Part shown: piece by piece, positions 17,460 to 27,966 of the stretch
Layout: each line of letters begins with the position of its first letter
Numbering within the stretch: the first letter of the stretch is position 1
Assembly: GCA_035571835.1 (NCBI GenBank)
Contig: DATNBU010000018.1
Coordinates: forward strand, 62,001 to 126,000
DNA from: Candidatus Limnocylindrales bacterium
GTDB lineage: Bacteria; Desulfobacterota; Binatia; UBA1149; CAITLU01
Reading direction: 5' to 3'
DNA: 64,000 bases
Notes under the pieces: model-generated
The model's database searches: none
The model's input: the letters and a program-made list of their open reading frames with translations, nothing else
What the model was told of the DNA's origin: nothing
Program-made: the position numbers and the translations under genes

Positions 17460-18260
17460 TTACTCTTTTCCGTCGCCGTTCGGTGCACGGCGTCCGAGGT
17501 CGCCCCACAGATGCTGGCACAGCGCCGATGCGACGATGGCTGCGGTCTCGGTGCGAAGCACGCGAGGCCCGAGACCGACGGCGACGAACCCGTGGCTCTG
17601 CGCGAACTCGATTTCTTCCATCGAGAAGCCGCCTTCGGGTCCGATCATCGCAATCACGCGCGTCACGTCGGGATAATCGTTCCTCAGCGTCGCGGCCGGC
17701 GTGTTCTCGGCGGTCGTAAACACCAGGCCGAGCGCATCGGCGGGCTTGTGCGTGACGAACTCCTCGAACGTGCGGATGCGCTCGATCACGGGCATCACGG
17801 TGCGGCCGCTCTGCTCGGCGGCCGATTTGGCGATGCGGCGCCAGCGTTCGACGCGATCGAGAGCTTGCGCAGGATCGAGACGGCCGACGCTGCGCTCGGA
17901 AGTCACCACGCAGACGCGATCGGCGCCGAGCTCGATCACCTTCTCGACGACGAGATCGATCTTCTTGCCCTTGGCGAGGCACGGCGCGATCGTCAGATCG
18001 AGCCCGGATTCGGTGCTGCGCCCGGCATCTCCGAGAATGCGCACCACCGCGGTCTCGCCCTGGAACAGCTCGAGCACGCCGAAACACTCGCGGCCGGCGC
18101 CGTCGAACACGACGACCTCGTCGCCGGGCTTGAAGCGAAGCACGTTGCGAAGATGGTGATAGCTGGCTGCGGTAAGTACCGCGCGGTCGGCCGTGAGGTG
18201 CTCCGGGTCGACGAAGATGCGCGTCTTCGGAAGGGTCTGATTGGCGAGGGCGGATATCAT
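17460..18260 (-). CDS. rsmE: 16S rRNA m3U1498 methyltransferase RsmE
   Basis: A 266-residue SPOUT-family methyltransferase that methylates U1498 of 16S rRNA. The N-terminal PUA-like part (HHLRNVLRFKPGDEVVVFDG) and the C-terminal knot motifs (IGPEGGFSMEEIEFA, then LGPRVLRTETA) are diagnostic. It starts 6 nt after the prmA stop, so the two rRNA/ribosomal-protein modification genes are co-transcribed. Confidence 0.96.
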   Translation of the reverse strand: MISALANQTLPKTRIFVDPEHLTADRAVLTAASYHHLRNVLRFKPGDEVVVFDGAGRECFGVLELFQGETAVVRILGDAGRSTESGLDLTIAPCLAKGKKIDLVVEKVIELGADRVCVVTSERSVGRLDPAQALDRVERWRRIAKSAAEQSGRTVMPVIERIRTFEEFVTHKPADALGLVFTTAENTPAATLRNDYPDVTRVIAMIGPEGGFSMEEIEFAQSHGFVAVGLGPRVLRTETAAIVASALCQHLWGDLGRRAPNGDGKE

Positions 18261-18266
18261 TGTGGT

Positions 18267-19454
18267 TCAGGCGACTCCGGGAAGATCGTTCTTTGGTCCA
18301 CCACCACCGGACACGCCCGGCACGCTAAGCCCACGCACCGGCTCTGCCAAGGCGTTGTGCAGACAGATCGAGATCCAGTCACCCTTGGCGACAGTGCGGA
18401 CGCGGCGCCACGGAGGACGGATAAAAGCCTCCTCGACGATTTTCAACCTGCGGGCCTCGATTCCGGAGAGCACGAGGATGCCGCCGTCGGCGGCTGCCTC
18501 GGAAAGGGAACTCCGCAGTTCCACGAGAGTCTCGGCCAGGATGTTGGCGACGATAAGGTCGAACGATCGCTTGCCGCGCGATGCGAAGCCGCCGCCCGTC
18601 GCCCCGTTCGGCGCCGGCCGCGGCGACTCGTGAAGTAATGTCACATCCGCTGCCTGCCTGTGCGCATCGGGGTGCGACCGTTCCTCGGGACATTCGAGGA
18701 GCGCGTGCGGGGCAGCGCTGTCGCGTGCGACCGAAAGTCCCGGCCGCGCATCGCGCTCCCATTGCGGAATGCCGACCTCGCCCGGCTCGAGCTCGACGTC
18801 GACGATCGCGGCGACGTCGTTTGCATCGATGTTCTCGCGCGTCGCGTCGACGGCGAGCGGATCGACATCGGTTGCGAGCACATGGCTCGCGCCGAGGCGC
18901 GCCGCGGCGATCGCGAGAATTCCCGAGCCGCACCCGACGTCGGCTACACGCATGCCGGGCTTCATCTGTTCGACCAGAAGCTCGAGGCAGCCTGCGGTGG
19001 TTTCGTGAAGCCCCGTACCGAATGCCATGCCGGGATTGATCACGATCGACAGCAGTCGGCTGTCCGCCGGCGGAGCGCTTTCCCACGGAGGGCGCACTTC
19101 GATCACGCCGGCGAACGTGCGGCGCGCGAAGTGACGCTTCCAGTTTTCCGTCCACACGTTGGAGTCGAGCTCGGCGATGCGCGGCTCGCCGCAGCCGAGA
19201 ATTGCGACCGCATCGCGTGCGGCGGCGATGCTGGCGCGCAGGCCTTCGGGCCAGGTGGCGCCATGTTCGGCTGTGCAATGCTTGCTGTCGTCCACACTGT
19301 CGTCCTCGGCATCGACGACGACCACGACATCGGTGCCTCGCTCGTGCTCGCGCACTTCGACGCCGCCGAAGCCGGCCACGTCGAGAAGCGCGGAGGCTTC
19401 GTCGACAAGCCCGGACGGGACGGGAATCGCAATTTCGAACCAGCGTCGGGTCAA
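18267..19454 (-). CDS. prmA: Ribosomal protein L11 methyltransferase PrmA, with a large insertion
   Basis: PrmA trimethylates ribosomal protein L11 using S-adenosylmethionine. Diagnostic motifs are NPGMAFGTGLHETT (140-153), the SAM-binding DVGCGSGILAIAAA (172-185) and VANILAETL (302-310). The start is a TTG at 19454 with GAGG upstream. The protein is 395 residues, about 100 longer than typical PrmA. Residues about 228-296, between beta strands of the SAM fold, form a low-complexity insertion rich in Arg, Pro and His, and there is an extra Gly-rich C-terminal tail. The catalytic motifs are intact on both sides. Confidence 0.93.
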   Translation of the reverse strand: MTRRWFEIAIPVPSGLVDEASALLDVAGFGGVEVREHERGTDVVVVVDAEDDSVDDSKHCTAEHGATWPEGLRASIAAARDAVAILGCGEPRIAELDSNVWTENWKRHFARRTFAGVIEVRPPWESAPPADSRLLSIVINPGMAFGTGLHETTAGCLELLVEQMKPGMRVADVGCGSGILAIAAARLGASHVLATDVDPLAVDATRENIDANDVAAIVDVELEPGEVGIPQWERDARPGLSVARDSAAPHALLECPEERSHPDAHRQAADVTLLHESPRPAPNGATGGGFASRGKRSFDLIVANILAETLVELRSSLSEAAADGGILVLSGIEARRLKIVEEAFIRPPWRRVRTVAKGDWISICLHNALAEPVRGLSVPGVSGGGGPKNDLPGVA

Positions 19455-19584
19455 CAGAGGTTTCCTCGGACGTGGCGACCCTAGCAGAACGAGGCGGGGT
19501 TGCGATGCGGCTTCGGCATCCCGGCGCCCACCCGTCGCGCCGCGCCGACTACGATGTGCGCGGCATCGCTGCTAGCGTCGCTGC

Positions 19585-20307
19585 ATGGCGGCAAAGGTTC
19601 TCGCGATCGGACATCGCGGCGCGGCCGGGCACATGCCGGAGAACACGATGCCGTCGTTCGAAAAGGCCCTCGAGCTCGGCGCCGATGCGCTCGAGTTCGA
19701 TGTCGCACTGACGCGCGACGGCGTTCCGGTGGTGATCCACGACGACACGCTCGATCGTACGACCGACGGCCGCGGACCGGTCGAACAGTCCACGTTCGAG
19801 GAAATCGCGCGGCTCGACGCCGGATCGTGGAAAGCCGTGCCGACGCACGTGCCGACGCTTGCCGAAGTCATTCGAACGCTCGCGCCGCGGACGCTCCTCA
19901 ACCTCGAGATCAAGATGAGCGCGCGCCGCGTGGAAATCGTCGATGCGTGCGCGCAGGCGGTGCTCGAAGAGGATGGAGTCGATCAGGTGGTCTTCTCGTC
20001 GTTCGATCACGACGCGCTGCGGCTGCTGCGGCACGTGCTTCCGCAGGCCCGCATCGGCGTGCTCAGCGTGGCAACGGGGTTCGAGCACGCGCTTCGCTGC
20101 GCGGCCGAAATCGCTGCCGAAAACATCCATCCGCCGATTGTTCTCGCAAGCCCCGCGCTGGTCGCGCGCGCGCATGCGGCCGGTCTTCAGGTCTGGACGT
20201 GGACGGCGAATTCTCCGGCGATGATTGCAGGCGCGATTGCCGGCGGCGTCGACGGAATCTTCAGCGACTTCCCCGAGCGGGTTCTCGCGGCTCGCGACGC
20301 AACGTAA
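19585..20307 (+). CDS. ugpQ: Glycerophosphodiester phosphodiesterase
   Basis: A 240-residue GDPD-family TIM-barrel enzyme that hydrolyses glycerophosphodiesters to glycerol 3-phosphate and an alcohol. Catalytic and metal residues are visible in GHRGAAGHMPENT (8-20), EFDV (37-40) and VVIHDDTLDRTT. The C-terminal VDGIFSDFPE is typical. There is no signal peptide, so it is cytosolic like UgpQ (about 247 residues). It is transcribed divergently from prmA and converges on the M16 peptidase gene. Confidence 0.92.
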   Translation: MAAKVLAIGHRGAAGHMPENTMPSFEKALELGADALEFDVALTRDGVPVVIHDDTLDRTTDGRGPVEQSTFEEIARLDAGSWKAVPTHVPTLAEVIRTLAPRTLLNLEIKMSARRVEIVDACAQAVLEEDGVDQVVFSSFDHDALRLLRHVLPQARIGVLSVATGFEHALRCAAEIAAENIHPPIVLASPALVARAHAAGLQVWTWTANSPAMIAGAIAGGVDGIFSDFPERVLAARDAT

Positions 20308-20312
20308 CGGGC

Positions 20313-20337
20313 CCGTTTCCCGCCCGGCGGAAAACGG
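20313..20337. terminator. Possible bidirectional terminator
   Basis: An imperfect stem (CCGTTT-C-CCGCC against GGCGG-A-AAACGG) lies between the convergent GDPD and M16 peptidase genes. It has one mismatch and a very short loop, with A/T runs inside the stem. Moderate support only. Confidence 0.4.
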
Positions 20338-20346
20338 ACCTCTTCG

Positions 20347-23136
20347 TTACTCTTTCTCTTTCGCACCGGGCGACGGCGGTCCGACCACGGCTTCGACCCG
20401 CGTATCGAGCGTAAGAAAGCGGTTCGCGACTGCGCGGACGTTCTCTGTGCCCACGGCGTTGATGTGCGTCGCGTAGCGGCGCCCTTCGAGATAACCGAGG
20501 CCGTAGAGCTCGTTGAACGTCATGTTCTCGGCAATCGCGCTGTTGGTCTGCAGCGCGATCTCGTAGTTGCCGATCAGGTAACGCTGCGCACGCGCGAGCT
20601 CTTCCGCCTTGATGTCGGTCTGGCGGATCTTCTCGAACTCGCTGAGCAGCCCGTCGAGCGCGCGGCTCTCGTTGGACGGATCGGTTGCGATGTATCCGCC
20701 GACGAGGCCCGGATCGTAGCCTTCGGTCGAAAAGCTGCTGACCGTGTACGCGAGAGCCTGCTTGTCGCGCAGCTCGTAGAACAGCCGGCCGCCTTGGCGC
20801 GACAGCACGGTGTCGAGAACCGACAGCGGATAGCGCTCGGGATCGCCCATCGCGGCGCCGGGGAACGCGACGACCACGTGGCTCTGCTTGCGATTGGTGT
20901 CGATGCGCGCGCGGCGGATCCGCGTCGGCGTCGAGGCGCGCTCGGGCCGCGTGAACGCCACGCCGTCGCCCTGCACCCGCGACAGCGACTTCGAGAGCTT
21001 CGCGATGACCTGATCGCTGTCGATGTCGCCGACCACGGTCACCACGAGGCTCTCCGGATCGAGCACGGAGTCGTAGAAACGTCGCAGATCGTCGGCCGTC
21101 AGGTGCGCGACGCTGTCAGGCTCGCCGAGCGTCGTCATGCCGTACGGATGATCCGGGTAGACGGTCTTGTAGGCGAGGTCGAACGCGACCTGCGCCGATT
21201 CGTCGGCGCGGTTCTTGATGGCCAGCAGGATCTCGCGGCGGGTCTTTTCGACTTCGTCGGCGGGGAACGCCGGATCGAGAAGCACTTCCATCGTAAGGCT
21301 GAGGCCGTAGTTCAGGTACTCCGACAGGAACGTGCCGGCCACGCCGAACGAGCTTCTGCCGGCAAATCCGCCGAGATCTCCGGCCAGCGACTCGATGTTG
21401 GCGGCGAGCTGCTCGCGCGTGCGGTGCTCGGTGCCGCGCGTCAGCATCTCGGCGACGAAGTTGGAGACGCCGTTGTTGCCCTTCCGCTCGGCGAGAAGAC
21501 CTCCGAGCACGGCCGCTCGCACCGAGAACATCGGCACCGCGTGGTGCTCCTGCACGATCAGACGCACGCCGTTCGGAAGCGTGACGAGCTTCGGCTGCGT
21601 GTCGGCGCGCGTCGCAGGCGGCGCCTTGGCCTGCCTCGCCGCGCCGACTTTCGACGATGCTTCGACGACGGGCTTCTTGGTCGCGAGCGCCTGGGCATCG
21701 GCGCGAAGCGTCGCGAGCGTGACGAGCTCTGCAGAACCGGTCGGCCGGAGCGTGACGCCGGTCATGTTCTCGGGCGTCAGGTACTTGCGCGCGACCTTCT
21801 GCACGTCGGCCGCGGTGATTTCGTGAAGGGCCTGGATGTACTTCTGCGCGTAGTCGAGATCCTTGTGCACGACGATCGCATAGCCGAGCTCGCGAGACTG
21901 GCCCTGCACGGTCTGGCTGCGGTAGACGAAATCGCTTTCGAGATTGGTCTTGGCGCGCGCAAGCTCTTCTTCGCTGACGGGATTGTCGCGGATCCTTGCG
22001 GTCTCGCCGATCAGGCCGTCGAGCACGGCCTTGACGTCGTCGGCTTCGCACGACGCGGTCTCGAGGAAAAGGCCCGGATCCGGAGGCGTATAGGCGAACG
22101 CTCCGGCGCTCGTTGCCAGAGGATGCTCGGCGACCAGGCGCCGGTAAACGCGCGAGCTTTCGCCGCCGCCGAGAATGTGCGCGAGCACGTCGAGCGCCGG
22201 CGTGTCCTTGTGGTTCGCATCCGGAATGTGGAACCCGATCGCGATCTGCGCTTCCTGCACGTCCATGACGGCGCTCGCGAAGCGCGTTTCCTTCTGCGCC
22301 GGCTCGACCGGCCGCGCAGGCCGCTGGACGACGTGATCCGCGAACGGGCCGAACTTGGCCTCGATCTCGCGTTTCATCGCCTCGGTGTTGACGTCGCCGA
22401 CGACGATCAACGTCATGTTGCTCGGCGAGTAGTAGCGCTTGTAGAAGCTCGTGATGAGCTCGCGCGTAAGACCTTTGATCGACTTCTCGGTGCCGATGAC
22501 CGGACGCTTATAAGGATGCGCCGAGTACGCGGTCGCGAACATCAGGTCGTAGACGCGGCTCGACGGAGAGTCCTGCCCGCGCTTCCACTCCTCCATGACG
22601 ACGCCGAGCTCCTTGTCGAGCTCGCCCGGATCGAACGACGAGTGCTGCGTGGCGTCGGCAAGGATGTCGATCCCCTCGCCGGCAAAGCGCGACGCCAGCA
22701 CGAGGTGATAGACGGTCTGATCCCACGACGTCCACGCATTGATGCTGCCGCCCGACGACTCGACGGCCCCGGCGATCTCGCCGACTCCGCGGCGCGCGGT
22801 TCCTTTGAAAAGCATGTGCTCGTGCACGTGTGCGATGCCGGCTTCGATGGCCGTTTCGTCGGCGCCGCCGGCCTGCACCCAGACCTGCTCGGCGACGACC
22901 GGGGCGAAGTGGTCCTCGCGGATGACGACCTTCATGCCGTTGGCGAGCTGGAAGACCCGGGTGTCGGTGTCGGGAGCACCGTTGAGCTTGTGAGCCTGAT
23001 TCATGGAACATCCTGGGGTCGACGCGGCGATCGCTGCGGCAAGGATGACGGCACCTCGCAATGCCGAGCGCAGACGTGACCCTGTAGCGACCGAAGCGAA
23101 GGGAGAGGGAGCGGAAGAAACCTGTCTGTGATGCAT
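20347..23136 (-). CDS. M16-family (pitrilysin) zinc protease, two-domain lipoprotein
   Basis: The protein is about 929 residues from the ATG at 23136; a TTG at 23253 is an alternative start. Residues about 27-42 form a signal sequence with a lipobox-like STPGC, suggesting a periplasm-facing lipoprotein. The first half carries the inverted zinc motif HVHEH (H103, E106, H107) followed by the downstream Glu region MEEWKRG. The second half repeats the fold without the zinc motif, as in PqqL/YhjJ-type tandem M16 proteins. It probably degrades small periplasmic peptides. Confidence 0.9.
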   Translation of the reverse strand: MHHRQVSSAPSPFASVATGSRLRSALRGAVILAAAIAASTPGCSMNQAHKLNGAPDTDTRVFQLANGMKVVIREDHFAPVVAEQVWVQAGGADETAIEAGIAHVHEHMLFKGTARRGVGEIAGAVESSGGSINAWTSWDQTVYHLVLASRFAGEGIDILADATQHSSFDPGELDKELGVVMEEWKRGQDSPSSRVYDLMFATAYSAHPYKRPVIGTEKSIKGLTRELITSFYKRYYSPSNMTLIVVGDVNTEAMKREIEAKFGPFADHVVQRPARPVEPAQKETRFASAVMDVQEAQIAIGFHIPDANHKDTPALDVLAHILGGGESSRVYRRLVAEHPLATSAGAFAYTPPDPGLFLETASCEADDVKAVLDGLIGETARIRDNPVSEEELARAKTNLESDFVYRSQTVQGQSRELGYAIVVHKDLDYAQKYIQALHEITAADVQKVARKYLTPENMTGVTLRPTGSAELVTLATLRADAQALATKKPVVEASSKVGAARQAKAPPATRADTQPKLVTLPNGVRLIVQEHHAVPMFSVRAAVLGGLLAERKGNNGVSNFVAEMLTRGTEHRTREQLAANIESLAGDLGGFAGRSSFGVAGTFLSEYLNYGLSLTMEVLLDPAFPADEVEKTRREILLAIKNRADESAQVAFDLAYKTVYPDHPYGMTTLGEPDSVAHLTADDLRRFYDSVLDPESLVVTVVGDIDSDQVIAKLSKSLSRVQGDGVAFTRPERASTPTRIRRARIDTNRKQSHVVVAFPGAAMGDPERYPLSVLDTVLSRQGGRLFYELRDKQALAYTVSSFSTEGYDPGLVGGYIATDPSNESRALDGLLSEFEKIRQTDIKAEELARAQRYLIGNYEIALQTNSAIAENMTFNELYGLGYLEGRRYATHINAVGTENVRAVANRFLTLDTRVEAVVGPPSPGAKEKE

Positions 23137-23288
23137 CCTGCTGGTCCGTGGGGAAATGGGCGCCAACCCTGCCACGACCGCGGTGCACGGGCCAGTCGGA
23201 GCGTTGACTCCCCGCTCGCCGCTCGGGATCATGCCCGCCTCGTCCATCGGCAACCCCGCGCGCTGCGGCGCGGGGTGCCGGACGCGGT

Positions 23289-24089
23289 GTGCGCTTGAGT
23301 CCCGTCGATATCATTTTCGCCATCATTCTCGTGCTCGCGATGTGGCGCGGCTACTCGAGAGGGCTGCTGCGCACGGCTGCGACCTACGTCGCGCCGGTGC
23401 TCGCGTTCATGCTGGCAAAAGACTTCTCGGATCCGGTCCGCGACCGGCTCGCGCTCTACCAGGTCGTCCCGGAGTTCGCGCTCGAGTTCTTCGCTCCGCT
23501 GATCGTCTTCATCGTCGTGGTCGTGGTCGTGCGGCTGTTCGCGTCGCTGGTTGCGCGGCTGCTCGGCGTCGGGCTGTCGCTTCCGAGCCGGGTGCTGGCC
23601 GGGCTTGCGAGCGTGGCCATCGTTGCGATTGTGCTCGGGGCGGTCGTCATCCTGGTGCACGAGCTGCGTCCGCCCGAGCGCGTCAAGCTCGACACTCCCG
23701 GTGAAGCGCCCGGCGATCCGTTCGAGAGCCTGCTCGCGACGCTCAACGAGCGATTCTCCGAGTCGCTGCTCGCGGCGCCGCTCGAGCAGCTCGCGTCGCG
23801 CGTGCTGACCGAGACGATCGGCAGCACGCAGCACAGCTCGCCGGTCGGCCGCGACATTCGCGAGCAGATCGAAGGCGCGGCACAGAAGGCCGCCGGGGCT
23901 GCCATCGATTCTCTCGGCAAGCCGCCGACGCGTCACGATGCGCTGCCGCCGGCTTCGTCTTCACCGGCTTTGTCTTCAAAGGAAGAGCCGGCGAGGCCCG
24001 CCGCGTCCGCTGCCGCGAGACCGGCGCAACCGATCCGGCAGGTCCAGCCTGCAACGCCCGCGGCGCCTTCCGACAGCGGCCGACGATGA
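23289..24089 (+). CDS. cvpA: CvpA family membrane protein
   Basis: A 266-residue protein with a GTG start. The first 125 residues hold about four membrane segments and the conserved opening VDIIFAIILVLAMWRGYSRG of CvpA proteins. The C-terminal 130 residues are a soluble, Ala/Pro-rich tail. CvpA has been linked to colicin V production and envelope stress; its molecular role is unclear. Its stop overlaps the dnaG start (ATGA), so it is the first gene of a cvpA-dnaG-rpoD operon. Confidence 0.85.
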   Translation: MRLSPVDIIFAIILVLAMWRGYSRGLLRTAATYVAPVLAFMLAKDFSDPVRDRLALYQVVPEFALEFFAPLIVFIVVVVVVRLFASLVARLLGVGLSLPSRVLAGLASVAIVAIVLGAVVILVHELRPPERVKLDTPGEAPGDPFESLLATLNERFSESLLAAPLEQLASRVLTETIGSTQHSSPVGRDIREQIEGAAQKAAGAAIDSLGKPPTRHDALPPASSSPALSSKEEPARPAASAAARPAQPIRQVQPATPAAPSDSGRR

Positions 24090-25900
24090 TCGCCGAACAG
24101 AAGATCGCCGAGATCCGTCAGTCCGCACGCATCTCGGAGTTCATTGCGCCGTACGTCTCACTGCGGCGGAGCGGGCGCGGGATGATGGGCCTCTGCCCGT
24201 TCCACAGCGAGCAGTCGCCGTCGTTTTCGGTCAGCGACGAAGGCGGCTTCTACCACTGCTTCGGATGCGGAGCCGGCGGCAACGTCTTCAAGTTCGTCAT
24301 GCAGATGGAAAACCTTTCGTTTCCGGAAGCGGTTCGAAAGATTGCAGCGCACTACGGCATCGACGTGCCCGAGGAAGGCGTCTCGGCGGGCGCGGCGTCC
24401 GAGCGCGACGCTTCGTTCGAGATGCTCACGTCGGCGGCGAAGTTCTACCGCGCGTGTCTCGGAGCGACCGGTTTCGGGCAGACCGTGAGCGCTTATCTCG
24501 ACGAGCGCGGCGTCAGCGAAGCGTCACGCGAGCGCTATTTTCTCGGCGCGGCGCCGTCGGCGGGCGATGCGCTGGTCCAGCACTTCCGTCGCAAGCGCTA
24601 CGATCTGCGCGTGGCCGAGCGCATCGGCCTCGTCGGGCTGCGCGGCGGCTCGGCCTACGATCGTTTCCGCGGACGTCTGATGTTCCCGATCCGCGATTCG
24701 CAGGGACGCACGCTCGGTTTCGGCGCGCGGCGGATCGGCGACGGCGACGGGCCGAAGTACCTCAACTCGAGCGACTCGCCGGTCTACCACAAGGGTCGCG
24801 TGCTCTACGGCCTGTTCGAATGGCGCGAATCCGAGCGCAAGCCGGTGCAGGCTGCGCCGCAGACACCTGCACAGACACCGCCGCGAGCACCGGCGCAGAG
24901 TGCGCCGCGGGATAGTGAGCTCATTCTCGTCGAGGGCTATCTCGACGTGATCGCGATGTCGCAGGCGGGCATTGCCAACGTCGTTGCCGGATGCGGTACG
25001 GCGCTGACCAGCGACCAGGCGCGGCTCGTGCGCCGTCATGCCGGCGACGTCGTCGCGCTGTTCGACGGTGACGACGCGGGGCGTCGAGCCGCGGCGCGCA
25101 GCTTTCCAGTTTTTCTCGAGGCGGCTCTGTGGGCACGCGGCGTATTTCTTCCCCAAAGTGAGGACCCGGACACATTCGTGCGCAGGAACGGAGCCAGCGC
25201 GCTTCGCAGCGAGATCGCGGCCGCGAAACCGCTCGTCGAATCCTACGTCCGTTATGTCGCCGAAGGCGCATCCGGGCCCGGAGCGACGGCGCGAGTGGGC
25301 GCCGAGCTCGCGACCGTGCTTCGCAAAGTCGAGAATCCGTTCGAGTACGACGACTTCGTGCGCAAGGCGTCCCTGTGGACCGGGATCTCCGAACGGGTCC
25401 TTCGCGAGCAGGCGCGTCCCGAGCAGAAGCCGTCGGTGCGCGCTCCGCAGCGCAGCATTTCGATCGCCGCCGGGCCGCCGACCGCCGAGGAGCTGCTGGT
25501 CTCGGTGCTCCTGTCGGATGCGGGCTGCGTTGATCGTCTCGAAAAGCGGGATATCGTGGGCCACCTGCACACGGAGCCGTGGGCAACGATCGCGGCCGAC
25601 ATTTTCGCGGCGCGTGATTCGACAGGAGGATTCGTGCCGGGCGACATTCTCGCGGAGCTCGACGGCGATCTCCGCAGCCGCATCGTGGCCAGGCTCCAGG
25701 GCGATCCGACGTTCGGCGACGCGGATGGACGGCAGACGGTCCTCGCCGACTGCCTGAAGCGCCTGGCAGGCGCAGCGTTCGAGCGCTCGAAGAAGCGCAT
25801 GCTGCTCGAGCTTCGACGCCTCGAGGAGATCGGCGACGACGCGGGTGCCGCGGCGCTTCTCGAGCGATGGAACAGAATGAAGAGCGAAAAGGTTCGTTGA
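24086..25900 (+). CDS. dnaG: DNA primase DnaG
   Basis: A 604-residue primase making RNA primers for replication. The CHC2 zinc finger uses C37, H40, C58 and C61. The catalytic domain has [19 protein letters not shown], and the Toprim motif is [12 protein letters not shown] followed by [14 protein letters not shown] Pro/Gln/Ala-rich stretch ([14 protein letters not shown], around residue 258) is inserted just before the Toprim strand. The C-terminal 150 residues are the helicase-interacting domain. The gene is coupled to cvpA by a 4-nt overlap and followed by rpoD, the classic macromolecular synthesis order. Confidence 0.97.
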   Translation: MIAEQKIAEIRQSARISEFIAPYVSLRRSGRGMMGLCPFHSEQSPSFSVSDEGGFYHCFGCGAGGNVFKFVMQMENLSFPEAVRKIAAHYGIDVPEEGVSAGAASERDASFEMLTSAAKFYRACLGATGFGQTVSAYLDERGVSEASRERYFLGAAPSAGDALVQHFRRKRYDLRVAERIGLVGLRGGSAYDRFRGRLMFPIRDSQGRTLGFGARRIGDGDGPKYLNSSDSPVYHKGRVLYGLFEWRESERKPVQAAPQTPAQTPPRAPAQSAPRDSELILVEGYLDVIAMSQAGIANVVAGCGTALTSDQARLVRRHAGDVVALFDGDDAGRRAAARSFPVFLEAALWARGVFLPQSEDPDTFVRRNGASALRSEIAAAKPLVESYVRYVAEGASGPGATARVGAELATVLRKVENPFEYDDFVRKASLWTGISERVLREQARPEQKPSVRAPQRSISIAAGPPTAEELLVSVLLSDAGCVDRLEKRDIVGHLHTEPWATIAADIFAARDSTGGFVPGDILAELDGDLRSRIVARLQGDPTFGDADGRQTVLADCLKRLAGAAFERSKKRMLLELRRLEEIGDDAGAAALLERWNRMKSEKVR

Positions 25901-25905
25901 GACAG

Positions 25906-27753
25906 ATGACCGAAAAGAAAACCGGAAAGAATCCCGACGACATCGAGCCTCTCGCCGAAGACGAGGAGGTCACCGGCGTGCGCGAGCTCCTCGAGCTCGG
26001 CCGTACCAAAGGTTTCGTCACGCTCGACGACGTCCACGAGGCGCTCGATCCGGAGATGGTCGAGCAGGACGAGATTCTCGGCGTTCTGGCCGCGCTTCGC
26101 GAAGGCCACATCGAAGTCCGCGACGGTACGGCAACGGCGGCCAAGGCCGAAGGCGCCGAGCCCGCCGAAGAGCGCGAGTTCGAAACCAGCGACAGCGTCG
26201 CCGACTACGTCCGCATCTACATGCGCGACATGGGCGCGGTGCCGCTGCTGTCGCGCGAAGGCGAAGTCACCATCGCCAAGCGGATCGAGGACGCCGAGAT
26301 CCGCGTGTTCTCCCTCGCATTCGGTTCCGCGCCCGGCCGGCGCCACATCGAATCGATGATCAAGGACCTTGCCGAAGGGCGCCTTCGCGTGCGCAATCTC
26401 GTCAAGGAGACCGAAACCGCCGAGTTCAATCCCGACGCGGCATTCGATGAAGAGGCCGCCGTCGATCCGCTCGCCGCCGAGCCTGCCGAAGAGCCGCCGA
26501 TCGACGAGGAAGCGCCGGCCGACGTCGACGCCGCGACTCCCGCAGAAGAAGAAGCCGAGGCATTCGCGCGGGTGACCGAGATGCTCGGGCGCGCCGGCGA
26601 GCTGGTCGTGCGCATCGAAGCATCGCTCGATCATCCGGGCGGCGAGCCGATCGAGCCGCTGCAGGAAGAAATGCTCACGATCCTGCGCGAGATTCCGCTG
26701 CATCCCGATCAGGTTGCTGCTGCCGTGGCTCGTATCGACGAAGGCCACCGCTCGCTTCGCACGCGCCTGACGGTGCTCGACCAGGCCGAGAAGAAGACCG
26801 GCCGGCGCGCCGACCAGATCATCGACTATGCCGGCCAGCTCGGCATCGACCGCACCACCGACCAGCGCATCTGCGGAACGCTGCGCATGAGCGCCGAAGT
26901 CATCCGCGAAACCGCCGAGCAGATCATGGCCGCGTCGGGCGAGATCGACGTATTGCTGGCGTCGCTGCGCATGAGCGAAGAAGGCCTGACGCGCCTGATG
27001 CGCGAGCTGACGATTGCGCAGAGCGAAGTCGTCGAAGCCAAGAAGGCGCTGATCGAAGCCAACCTGCGCCTCGTCGTGTCGATCGCGAAGCGCTACAACA
27101 ACCGCGGCCTGCAGTTCCTCGACCTGATCCAGGAAGGCAACATCGGCCTGATGAAGGCCGTCGACAAGTTCGACTACCGCCGCGGCTACAAGTTCTCCAC
27201 GTATGCGACGTGGTGGATCCGCCAGTCGATCACGCGCTCGATCGCCGACCAGGCCCGCACCATCCGCATTCCGGTGCACATGATCGAGTCGATCAACAAG
27301 ATCATTCGCACCAAGCGCCAGTTCCAGCAGGACAACGGCCGCGAGGCGACCGACGCCGAGATCGCCAAGATCCTCGACATGGCGCCCGAGCGCGTGCGCA
27401 AGATCCTGAAGATCACGCGCGAGCCGATCTCGCTCGAGACGCCGGTCGGCGACGAAGAAGACAGCCATCTCGGCGATTTCCTCGAGGACCAGCGCGCCGT
27501 CTCGCCCGCCGAAGCCGTGGTCAAGAGCAACCTGCAGCACCGCACCCGGCAGGTGCTCTCGTCGCTCACGCCGCGCGAGGAACAGGTCCTGCGCCTGCGG
27601 TTTGGCATCGGCGAAAAAACCGACCATACGTTGGAAGAAGTCGGGAGCCGTTTTTCCGTGACACGCGAACGCATCCGCCAGATCGAAGCCAAAGCGCTCC
27701 GCAAACTCCGGCTCTCCGTGAGAAGCAAAAAACTGAAGGGTTTCATCTCGTGA
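25906..27753 (+). CDS. rpoD: Primary sigma factor RpoD (sigma-70)
   Basis: A housekeeping sigma factor of about 615 residues from the ATG at 25906, 5 nt after dnaG; an ATG at 25867 inside dnaG is an alternative. Region 1.1 is present ([13 protein letters not shown]). Region 1.2 contains [16 protein letters not shown], and an acidic non-conserved insertion of about 200 residues follows. Region 2 has [17 protein letters not shown], which reads the -10 box. Region 3 follows, then region 4.2 with [20 protein letters not shown] for the -35 box. Confidence 0.97.
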   Translation: MTEKKTGKNPDDIEPLAEDEEVTGVRELLELGRTKGFVTLDDVHEALDPEMVEQDEILGVLAALREGHIEVRDGTATAAKAEGAEPAEEREFETSDSVADYVRIYMRDMGAVPLLSREGEVTIAKRIEDAEIRVFSLAFGSAPGRRHIESMIKDLAEGRLRVRNLVKETETAEFNPDAAFDEEAAVDPLAAEPAEEPPIDEEAPADVDAATPAEEEAEAFARVTEMLGRAGELVVRIEASLDHPGGEPIEPLQEEMLTILREIPLHPDQVAAAVARIDEGHRSLRTRLTVLDQAEKKTGRRADQIIDYAGQLGIDRTTDQRICGTLRMSAEVIRETAEQIMAASGEIDVLLASLRMSEEGLTRLMRELTIAQSEVVEAKKALIEANLRLVVSIAKRYNNRGLQFLDLIQEGNIGLMKAVDKFDYRRGYKFSTYATWWIRQSITRSIADQARTIRIPVHMIESINKIIRTKRQFQQDNGREATDAEIAKILDMAPERVRKILKITREPISLETPVGDEEDSHLGDFLEDQRAVSPAEAVVKSNLQHRTRQVLSSLTPREEQVLRLRFGIGEKTDHTLEEVGSRFSVTRERIRQIEAKALRKLRLSVRSKKLKGFIS

Positions 27754-27761
27754 TTCTCGCC

Positions 27762-27966
27762 CTGGACCCAGAAAGCACCGTTGGGTCCAGATCGCTGGAC
27801 CAGAATTCAGAGTTGGTCCGAGACGCGACACACCGCATCCGGCCAGAGCTCGTAGTTGGGTCCAGATGCGAGGCGGGCGTTCGCGGAGGGAGTGAGGCGT
27901 AGCGGAGCTACGCCGCAACGACCGACCGAACGCCCAACGAAGCAGATGGGCCCAAATAAGAGTTCT
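27762..27966. repeat. Nested inverted repeats between rpoD and the tRNA
   Basis: The region holds three dyads. CTGGACCCA (27762-27770) pairs with TGGGTCCAG (27782-27790). GGCGTAGC (27896-27903) pairs with GCTACGCC after a 3-nt loop, nested inside GGGCGTTCG...CGAACGCCC. ATGGGCCCA pairs with TGGGCCCAT, which overlaps the tRNA acceptor sequence. The motif TTGGGTCCAGAT occurs twice. The first dyad could act as the rpoD terminator; the whole looks like a structured repeat element. Confidence 0.6.

Noticed and set aside
20464..23079. An 871-codon plus-strand frame opposite the M16 peptidase gene
   Set aside because: The minus-strand gene has clear zinc-protease motifs, while the plus frame shows only compositional bias.
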